This document shows positions 20,588 to 28,799 of a DNA stretch of 31,299 nucleotides, in pieces. The notes beneath the pieces were generated by a model. It was not told the origin of the DNA and did no database searches. It saw only the letters and a program-made list of their open reading frames with translations. The DNA is taken from assembly GCA_033297075.1 (NCBI GenBank), contig MU858326.1:1-31299 (forward strand), in the 5' to 3' direction. The DNA comes from Rhypophila decipiens (Eukaryota; Ascomycota; Sordariomycetes; Sordariales; Naviculisporaceae). Each line of letters starts with the position of its first letter. Position 1 is the stretch's first letter. The position numbers were made by a program, and so were the translations under genes.

Positions 20588-21544
20588 CTAATACAATCGA
20601 GGATTTGGAGCCGGCAAGACGGTAGCCCCCTCCGGAACATCCAACCTGGCCCAATTCCGCTTGTAATCTCTAATAGCATGTTCCTTGCCCCATTCCATAA
20701 GCCCGTCAAAATCACGACACTGCCTTGGCTGGGGATCAAAATCGGCAATGGGCGTATGGTACGTCTTGCGCCAGTTATGCGTGATGATAACCGAGCTTGC
20801 GCTACACATCAGCTCCTCAAGCAAGATATGTAGACAGTGATTCTTGTGATTGTAGAATTCTGCAGATTTGTTGCGCGGGGGGGCATAGTAATGGTCCCAG
20901 TGGACTTGCTTGCGGAGCTCGTCGAGACAATGAATCAGATGGAAGACGTGGATTTGTGCAAAGTACAGAGGTTCGTTGTTGGGGTTGGGGATGTTGCTTG
21001 TGGACAGGTCCCACCAGGCGGGGACCTTTGCAAGGAGAGAGGGGTCACGACCCAGAGCTAGGGCTTGGGAATGGGTTATGGCTGTCATTTCGGAGGTTTC
21101 AAGGGAGAGGGAGTCCCATGCTGCGTCCACTTCTGGGGAGGGCGGCTGGATGTATATCGAGGAGGACTCGTTGGTAGCGTAGTGAGACTTTTGGCGTGAC
21201 GGGAGGAGGTTTCGAAGCTTCAGAGACGAGAAGATGATTTCTGTATGTTGGCGAAGATGTTAGGACGTGCTGTGGTAGGATGGTGAGACGGGACATGCAA
21301 AGGGCAAGGACAAACCATCTTGAGGACCGCTCCATCTAGTGTATGAGTCTTGTGAACTTTGCTTCACCAGATAGCTTACCGTTCCGACGGCCGTGATGGA
21401 TATGATGAGGTTGACGATTGTGAGGACTAGACCCGTACGCCATCTTTTTCGTTGAGCGTGATCTCGGGCATCTGGTGTGATCTGGCCGTTGAGAAGGCCC
21501 TCTTGCGAGCTTGGGTCCTCGTCACTGCTGAACGACTTTGCCAT
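20588..21544 (-). CDS. UstYa-family (DUF3328) peptide-cyclising oxidase, copy 1
   Basis: Exons 21544-21316 and 21240-20588, with a 75-bp intron (donor GTTTGT, branch CCTAAC, acceptor TACAG), 293 residues. There is a short cytosolic N-terminus, a KRWR stop-transfer charge cluster and one membrane helix (about 38-60), then a lumenal domain. Both family motifs are present: HLIHC (H177-C181) in HVFHLIHCLDELRKQVHWDHYY and HKNHC (H208-C212) followed by LHILLEELMC. ITHNWR and the acidic Cys region are also typical. UstYa proteins are thought to use these HxxHC motifs, probably with copper, for oxidative ring closure in ustiloxin, phomopsin, asperipin and cyclochlorotine pathways. The gene is divergent from the repeat-precursor gene at 23605, which supports a shared pathway. 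The stop is TAG; the start is the first ATG. Confidence 0.93.
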
Positions 21545-22077
21545 ATCGCAGAGTTGAATTTGAACATGAGATCAAGTGGTTGTTGGCGGCAATGTGAGAA
21601 TGACTGAGGGGAAATGGGTGCTGTGGTGGACAATCCGAAAGTTCTAACATTGAAGGTCGGTAAGCCCCACCACCAGTCGAGGTAGAACGTGTTGTTGGCC
21701 CGTTGTTGATGTTTCTCGGAGATCAACGTCTATCCGCCAGCCGCACTATCTGTTGATGCGACAGGCAATGCCCGACAACGAGCATGTGTGATGCTACACG
21801 GCACTCGCTTCGTTTCGGGCCTAATTAGGTTGTCACTGGGAGACATTGTTTGGAATAAAGGTTGACGAATCCATGGACCATGACTTCTTGAACGACATCT
21901 CGCCAGAAAATTCCCTATTGGGGAAGGTCTCACGGAGTGCGATGGTTAAGTGCAAGACACAGTCCATAATGAACATGACATGTTCATGCAGGACCAATAA
22001 GAGACCGTTGAAGGTCGATGTCACCGGTACAATATCTGGGGCATCCCGTGGTCAGAGTCTTAGTTTAACCGGCAGGG

Positions 22078-22094
22078 TGTGGTACAGTACCACA
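22078..22094. promoter_or_regulatory. 17-bp perfect palindrome TGTGGTACAGTACCACA
   Basis: 8-bp arms around a single central A, between the UstYa-1 and precursor genes. Partial copies (GTACC, ACCGGTAC) lie within 80 bp. Candidate binding site for a dimeric regulator; seen by symmetry only. Confidence 0.4.
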
Positions 22095-22269
22095 ATAGTA
22101 CCGGGGCTGGTATGGCAAATAAATCGCAGGGTGGGACAAGACCGTAAAATGGGAAATCTGAGCAAATGGCCACAATATCTCAAAGGTTAACAGTTCATAC
22201 CACTAGTTGATCACACCCCACTACCACATTAATTGCAGAGGAAAGACAGGATGGTGTTGTGGTATGGTG

Positions 22270-22281
22270 CGGTATATACCG
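22270..22281. promoter_or_regulatory. CGG-N6-CCG palindrome (CGGTATATACCG)
   Basis: A perfect 12-bp inverted repeat of CGG and CCG half-sites with six bases between, the geometry bound by some Zn2Cys6 regulators (Ppr1/UaY-type spacing). It lies in the shared intergenic region of the peptide locus. No regulator gene of that type is intact in the window. Confidence 0.4.
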
Positions 22282-23439
22282 GTATTCACGAACCATGTAC
22301 ATACAATACATAGCGTCCAGTATCCCGTATTAAATCGAGCCAATCATGTGTACGGGGGGTGACAAGTAGGGTTTCCCCACACGCGGGCTTGGCATCCATT
22401 CCCCACAGCTAAGACAAGGGTCTTCTGTGGGGTAGCGTCGCGGTGGTCTCAGCCGCCAACCACAAATGTCTCTTCCACAACGCGACAGACCAAAATTAGT
22501 CGACAACATTCCTTGCAACTTGAGGCCCAAAAGCCAATCCCTCTCCACACGCGGAGCAATCGAACCAAGTCGAGATTAAGGACCCAGTAAAGCGTCTCGG
22601 AATGTTTTCCCCTCGAGCCGCGCAGCTTTTGGGTCCTCCAGCCCAGCTAGCCGACTGAGGTTCCGAATGGTTTTGCAGCGCCTGTCGGGTACCTATCTCA
22701 CCGGCGCGTCACAGGAAATAGAGCTACAGTCTCTACCATTTCTCGGTTTAGACAGAGGATATTTTGCCATAATTCTCGGAAGACCGAGGCACATCTTGGC
22801 AACACTAGCCGGTGAGCCTAAAGCCTTTGCCGCGTTGACCCCAAGCCACTGACAACGCTCCAGGTCACTGGTGACATCCTCGACGGAATCGCGCAAATTC
22901 TGACAAGTCTTGCATCTTGTTTGGCCCGCATAAGGTAACAAGGTTGTCTACATCCACGCCTCATAATCCTAGCCTACCTTCCGAAGGTTCACTTCATGCT
23001 GCAGCGCTAACATCATGACATCCAGTGACACCATCACAATGACATTGCTTGACAGCTAAGCAACGCCAGGACAGATCAGTATCCCGGCCAAAAACCGTTG
23101 AAGGATTCTCGGCATGGATGACCAACATTCATCTCATTCCATCAGACGCAGGGCTGCCGTGATTTGGATCCTCATCGGTGCGTTCAACGCCTGGAATAGA
23201 GTGAATCAGTTTGTGGTCACATTCTGCAAGGCGCCGTCTATGGTGTGATCCCATTGGAGGGCGGAGAACTCAGGAATCAAACCCCAGATGTGGATTTGCG
23301 TCCAGCTTGGGACCTTGGGTCGGTGATGGGAGCAATTGCGCCACAGAAGGGGGGAAGAGGAGGGAAAGCGAGGACATCATTTCCAAGCACGCACTCGAGC
23401 AATGAAGCCATGCCCCTTGCGCTTTTGCTTTCGAAATTC

Positions 23440-23445
23440 TATAAA
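23440..23445 (+). promoter_or_regulatory. TATAAA box of the precursor gene
   Basis: A perfect TATAAA 165 bp before the ATG, followed by a CT- and CA-rich leader (23455-23604) of the kind seen on highly expressed fungal secreted-protein genes. Confidence 0.6.
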
Positions 23446-23604
23446 GCCTCTTCTGGTCGCCCCTCCGGAAATCCAAACCTCCACCCCAGACTCCTCACTC
23501 ATCAGCATCAAGTTCTCCGAATCATCCAAAGCTCTCTTCTCTCTCAAATACTCGCACTCGCACACTCGATCCACTCGGATAATCCCACTCAGCCACTCTT
23601 CAAG

Positions 23605-25052
23605 ATGCAGTTCAAGCTCACCTCCGCCATCATGGCCGTCTTCGCCGCCACTGCCCTCGCCGCCCCCTTGGAGGCCCGCGCCGAAGTTGGTATGTTCTGA
23701 TTTCCTTTTCTCCTGCCACAACACCTCACCAACCAATGTTTCCATCGCCTGTAGCCTACACCAAAGGTGACGATGTCAGCGATCCCCCGCAGTTGTCCGT
23801 CGGTATGTTCATGGAAGGCCCGGACCATCTCATGTGGCACTTTATATTTATCTGATGTTTACTGGATGATTATACTGATCCGATATAGCTTACGGTCGGT
23901 ATACGGATGACGTCAAGCCCGTCAAGGAAGTCGATGCTGTTGTCGGTAAGCTTTTCGCTGTTATTTGGGTCTCATCCAGACTCCTTTATTTCTTTGATCT
24001 CTCCCATGATTCACTCCCTCTCATTCCACCTGTGCGCTTTTCTGGCGATCATTTTTCACTATCCTATAGTGTTCGACCGATTTGGCGGGAAGGGCTTCAT
24101 AATCATTCCTCTCCCATTCAATTATCCTCATACCAATATCCCATGTTTTCTTCTATCTGCCCTGTTGTCGCTGAGGTCCCAGTCAATTCTTTCCTCGGTC
24201 TGCTTCGGTCTCTCCACCATTTCATTTGTCATCCCCATACTTATACGAGAGCTATCTATGCCCATCGTTTCCCTACCTGTATTGTTCCCCACGTCTTCGT
24301 TGGCTCTTTGAATCACTTCATCCTTGTCGTCCTGCCATCCAGGTCTCCAGACGAGGCTAGAGGGGCATGAGCAAGTTCAAGGATTGGATTGGGACAAACA
24401 GCCTGTCGCTGCTTTGAAATCCTCAGCCCTGTCTTGCTCCTATCCTCTTGCACTTTCGATGTTCACATTTCCCACTTTTCATCAACCTTTTACCTCATTT
24501 TTCCCCCTGTTTGCTTCGAGAACGGCGTGCTAAACTATTAAAAAAGCATACGGAAGACACACCGACGATGTTCAGCCGGTCAAGAGAGCTGAAGTTGGTA
24601 AGCTTGTTTCATTTCTGGTGTTTATTGATCGAAGGGGTTGTTGGGAGATTGAGGCGCTGTCATATGAGGCCATCATGATTGGCTTCGTTGCGCGGCTGAG
24701 TTTCTGTGCACGCCAAGGGGCTAGCGGATACAGCCGCCTTGGCAGGACCACATCAGGATGACATGCTCGACCAGGCTGCCAGGTCTCATCCCCAAACATC
24801 CTCAATGTTATCCAATCTCCTTTTTCATCACAAATTTTATCAGACCACCATTAACTCATTCGATCCCAGCTTACGGACGGCATACCGATGATGTTGAGCC
24901 AGTGAAGAGTGAGTGAACTACCGATTTCGCTTTTTAATCTTTTTTCATATTAGGTGTCTGCTTCAGACAGTGGACAGCATTCACTTGGAATTTTCCCTTC
25001 CTTCCACCCTTTTTCATCGCTGACTAACAATATGGCTACAGACTTTGAGTAA
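23605..25052 (+). CDS. Putative secreted RiPP precursor with exon-encoded core repeats (dikaritin-like)
   Basis: Six exons: 23605-23689, 23755-23802, 23889-23945, 24547-24597, 24870-24908, 25042-25052; 96 residues. Introns are 65, 86, 601, 272 and 133 bp, with donors GTATGT, GTATGT, GTAAGC, GTAAGC, GTGAGT. All junctions are phase 1 and the frame holds to TAA. Exon 1 encodes a signal peptide (MQFKLTSAIMAVFAATALA, then APLEAR). Exons 3, 4 and 5 each encode one repeat: AYGRYTDDVKPVK, AYGRHTDDVQPVKR, AYGRHTDDVEPVK. Exon 2 is a diverged copy (AYTKGDDVSDP). Linkers R-A-E-V recur, and KR after repeat 4 is a Kex2-type site. Two UstYa genes flank it, so the repeats are the likely substrates, with Tyr the probable cross-linked residue. 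Without the last intron the reading would end two codons later in exon 5 (TGA). Other possibilities are a pheromone-like or surface repeat peptide. Not a family I recognise. Confidence 0.82.
23889..24908 (+). repeat. Three dispersed near-identical exon repeats (A-Y-G-R-[YH]-T-D-D-V-x-P-V-K)
   Basis: Copies at 23889-23945, 24547-24597 and 24870-24908 share ten of twelve positions after the split alanine. Position 5 is Y/H and position 10 is K/Q/E. Synonymous sites differ freely (GGTCGG, GGAAGA, GGACGG), so the peptide is conserved rather than the DNA. Introns 3 and 4 both begin GTAAGCTT and introns 1 and 2 both begin GTATGTTC, which suggests whole exon-plus-donor duplication. Confidence 0.85.
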
Positions 25053-27142
25053 ATGGCCTCCCTGAGGTCAAGTACTTCCCAGGGCACAAAGCTCGGCATG
25101 TATCAGATTCACACCTGAGCGCAAGGCAGGTGGAGGTCGAGATCAGGGCCTGTTGAGGAACAAATCAGAACATGAATCTGGCTTGGTGTGTTCTGACGGA
25201 GTTGGATGATGTGTGATGGACTGGGGTTGCTGGGTGCGGGTCATGAAGAAGCATGTACTACTGCGAGCCTTTGACAGCTCGATGGCTTTTAGGTTATCAT
25301 CTCGTGCTAAGTAGTAATGCATATTGTTTCATACTCTTGTGTACATTTCTGTCTGAACTCGAAATGAATGAACCTCGGGCCGATATCACAAGCCTGAGCA
25401 GAGTTAGTAAACACCCTTTTGAAATCAAAACACACGGCCTTGAATTTAGCATTTTAGGCATTATAACCTTCTCTTGTAGGGTCGGTTCGGTAGTTCTGGC
25501 AACCTGGAAGATTAAAGTAGTGTTTTCGTGTTGCGAGGGAAGAAGATCGGTAAAGACCATTCTACACGAGCTCATAATCCTCTAGTGGGAATCTGTACGA
25601 TTCATACGGGCTACATTCAAAGCATTTGGGATATTGATACTTGCTGGCACTTGTTGACAATAAAACTGTCTTTCTTATCACCACCTACACGGCTAACGGG
25701 ACCTGACCTGAGCCACAGACCACTCAATTCACTCACACCGTGCCACAACGCGGCTAGGCTATTAGCGCGGGACTTGTAAAAGCCTTACAACCTCCCAACA
25801 GCAAGGAATATAGCGTGTGCAAATTTCCTCAAGCTTCCCTTTCATGCCTCACTGGAATTTTCAGAACGTCTTGGGAGGAATTGATAAAGGCACTCCTCTC
25901 ATTCTCTAAATGTCCTGAATGCCAAATTCAATCAGCACCAGCTGGTAGCGAAAGGGACTATTGGGCGTTGGTTCCTGAGCGTGGCGCATCTGAACCCGCT
26001 CAATCGTCGGATGGTTCAACCGTGGACCGCGAGCCGTTGGGTAAGCAGTGGCGGTGAGTGCTTGATGGCTTGATGCAGCAGCAAAGACCAGACTTGGCGA
26101 TCATCACTGGAATGTGAGGTTCTATCATTAAGCGGGAAATGGCGACATCCTCGTCAGTCCTGTCAGGCTCCCGCAGTGTCATTCACTTGCCCCTGTAAAT
26201 GATCGCCATGTCAACATTCCAGATGACACGAGTCTTATTCGGGCTAGTAGCCGATTCGAGGAGGTGGTATCCCGAAACAGCTGCCGCGTCGATCCGAGTC
26301 ACCTTGCGAGACATTTTGTTCCATTTTCAGCTTCATCATTAATTGAATTTCAGGCGGTGTGTCAGTCTTTCAGCTCGTGGTTGGCCGGTCGCCTCGTTGG
26401 AATCGCTACCGTAAAAACAGGGTAGCACACATCTGGTGTTCCCACACGGGGCCAGACTGATACCACCCTTCTCCAATGCAAGCGATCGGCCGGTCCGGTG
26501 CTACTCATTTAGCGAGGGAGGGTTACACCTGTCGAGATATAACGGCCGAGTCGCGTCACTCGCTTAACGGCTGAATACTATCCGCTGGATCGTGGTCAAG
26601 TTTGTCAATGTACCAGGTACATGTCTGAAAAAGTTGGGGAAGATGTGCATAAGCGCGGGACTTGTGCGGAGGAAAATAGATTACCAAACATTGTTTGGAA
26701 GAGTGGCATCTTGGCGTCGTACCAGACTATATGCTGCTCATCTCATCGGGCGTATCATCTCCGAGTTACTGAAGGGAAATGGTTAGCGAGACTATACGAA
26801 TCCTGATTATTGTCTCTGTGACAGACCATAGTGAAACCGACAAGCCTGTTCACAGCTGACATTCCGGATCAAGATGATTGGAAAACCGCTGCGGAGGCTG
26901 ACGGGGTCATTTTGGTGTTGTTGACTTGGATTGAAAGACATGCAGCAGGGCCGGAAAATCTTTGGGCAAGGAAATATGCCTAGTTCCGGTCCCAGGCTTG
27001 GTTAGATCTGCGATCCATTTTGTTGGTCGACATCTGTGGTGATCGGGCATATCCCCTCCAGTGAGAAATTGAGGGTCTTCGTCTGTCCTCTGTTCCAACC
27101 ACACCTTCCTCCAAAATCCGGTGACTGGCTGCCACGCCAACA
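25053..27142. other. 2.1-kb intergenic region within the peptide locus
   Basis: No gene is supported. Short ORFs (for example 25253-25585, 25815-26057, 26592-26786) lack motifs, and I could not chain them by plausible introns. It should hold the precursor 3' flank and the promoter of the second UstYa gene. CGGCCG-type strings occur at about 26485-26495 and 26543. Confidence 0.5.
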
Positions 27143-28205
27143 ATGGGCTCTCCAGCGTTCGTCGACCGTTTAAAGTGTCTGTTGAGAAGAGAAGAGCTCT
27201 CCAAGGGGCGGGATTATGCACCTCTCAGACAGAAGCAGAGCCATGAAGAACAGGTAGGAGACAAAGTCGAGTCCCAAGTAATCCTTCTTTGCTAACAGGT
27301 TGCCAGCAACAATATATTCCTCAGACTCCGACAAGCTCCCGCATCTTCTTGTGGTTGAACTGCAGTCTCTTCATTGTCTCTGTGGTGTGCCTTGGTCTTT
27401 CGTACAGGCAGTCTCACCGGTCATACACATGGCATCTTAAACATACGCTAGGATATTGTACGTGCTCTGCCATCCACTGACTCTATGAATGCTAACATGC
27501 TCCACAGCTCCATTCCTTGAGAGACTTGACCTTGGCGAGGGCGTCCCTCGGTTGGAGGAGAACGAACTTTTCGACCGCCCAAACGCATACAAAATATATC
27601 GTGGCCCACCATCCAAAGAAGTAGACGATGCATGGGAGGCCATCTCTGAGGTCGGAGTCGTGCTGATCTCTGGAGACGAGGTGCGAAAGGTCGGAAAGGA
27701 CACATCCAAGACCGTCAAAGCTCCTTCACACTGGGGCCACGGCGATGATGCCTATCTTGCCCAGGTAGATGGGCAGCATCGCATTCACTGTCTAAACGTC
27801 CTCCGAAAGTGGATGCACTACGACCATTACTTCAAGCCCAAGCTGGGAGAGAACCCGGGCATCATCCAGCTTGCCCACAGAGACCACTGTCTGGTGTTGC
27901 TCTTGCAGACACTGACCTGCCATGTGAGTCTGGACGTCATTACGCACAACTGGATGGACACGCAGGGGTATCCGGTCCCGGATTTCAACATGAATCGCAA
28001 ATGCATGAACCATGACAGGATCTTGGAGTGGCAGGAGAAGAGCAGGATTAGCATGGAGCAATGGGACGAAATTCGGCCACAGGAGGGTGATTACGTGTTG
28101 CCCTTGTGGCCGGAGTTGGTCGAGTTGAACAAGCTGCACGGGTACAAAGTTACGTACCAGAACAGTACCTCTTTTCATGACAATGGTTTTGAGTGGGGGC
28201 ATTGA
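27143..28205 (+). CDS. UstYa-family (DUF3328) peptide-cyclising oxidase, copy 2
   Basis: Exons 27143-27253, 27307-27457 and 27508-28205 with introns of 53 and 50 bp (donors GTAGGA and GTACGT; the second has branch GCTAAC), 319 residues. The start at 27143 is chosen because it yields the family-type N-terminus with R-D-Y-A-P-L-R before the membrane helix (about 49-70, IFLWLNCSLFIVSVVCLGL). Both motifs are intact: HRIHC (H178-C182) in GQHRIHCLNVLRKWMHYDHY and HRDHC (H211-C215) followed by LVLLLQTLTC; ITHNW is also present. The protein has clearly diverged from copy 1, so the two may do different ring-closing or dehydrogenation steps, as UstYa and UstYb do. It lies downstream of the precursor gene on the same strand. 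The acceptor of intron 1 has an alternative 8 bp upstream, which breaks the frame. Confidence 0.92.
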
Positions 28206-28799
28206 GTAGGTAGCGCGGGGCAACTTTGGTGTGAAGTCGCTTGGTATAGAATACGTAGTAAGTTAAACCAGTGGCGCCAAACACCAATCGCTAGGACAAA
28301 GAATAATATTTCCTTGTGATTTTGGCGTTCGAATTACAATATAGAGTTTATGGTCAACGTTGAGTTTTAGAAAGGTAGTCTTGCATACGTCGTCTAACAT
28401 CACGACCACAAAAACCAAAAATAAAGTTTTCATCATCATTAAAAAGTATAATATAAAAACCTAAAATGTTGCCGCGGAATTTGACTTCAAATGACTGTAT
28501 CGGCGAGAGTGTAAGACCGATGAGTTACTGACTGTTTTGACTTTTTATATCCTGAACTTTATTGAGGGGAGCAGATATTTAAGTTCAATTTTGCGGCGAA
28601 TTCAGCTGACTTTACACTGGGAAGCTTTGTGGGTAAATCCGGGAGATAAAACCCCGACTGGGGTGCCCTACTTGAAACTCTTTCTCTTTCCGACAAAACA
28701 ACAGTCAGAGTTGAATCTCCTCAAGCATCCCCTTACACCCAGCCAGGCAAATAATTTCCGACCCTTAACTCAACTTGGAGAATCCATCCACCATTCACC
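28206..28799. other. AT-rich spacer before the M61 peptidase gene
   Basis: No gene. It contains an AATAAA at 28420-28425, which may serve the UstYa 3' end, and a CT-rich leader from about 28675 to 28799. Confidence 0.55.

Larger units (their letters stand above)
21545..23604. other. 2-kb region between the divergent UstYa and RiPP-precursor genes
   Basis: No gene is supported; the short ORFs have no motifs. Around 22020-22290 it is rich in GGTAC/GTACC and CGGTAT/ATACCG strings, including two perfect palindromes listed separately. The last 170 bp has a TATA box and a CT-rich leader for the precursor gene. Confidence 0.55.

Noticed and set aside
21336..21379. Possible 44-bp intron (GTAAGC...CACTAG) in UstYa copy 1
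   Set aside because: Its removal breaks the frame, and reading through gives a normal membrane segment and linker.
23401..23700. Longer plus-strand ORFs spanning the precursor leader
   Set aside because: They cross the TATA box and CT-rich leader and begin at non-ATG codons or lack a signal peptide start.
24909..24916. Unspliced end of the precursor in exon 5
   Set aside because: Possible, but the GTGAGT donor, GACTAAC branch and CTACAG acceptor make the final intron the better model.
23605..25052. Alpha-pheromone precursor
   Set aside because: The repeats lack the W-C..G-Q-x-C-W type core of Sordariomycete pheromones, and UstYa neighbours favour a RiPP; kept only as a weak alternative.
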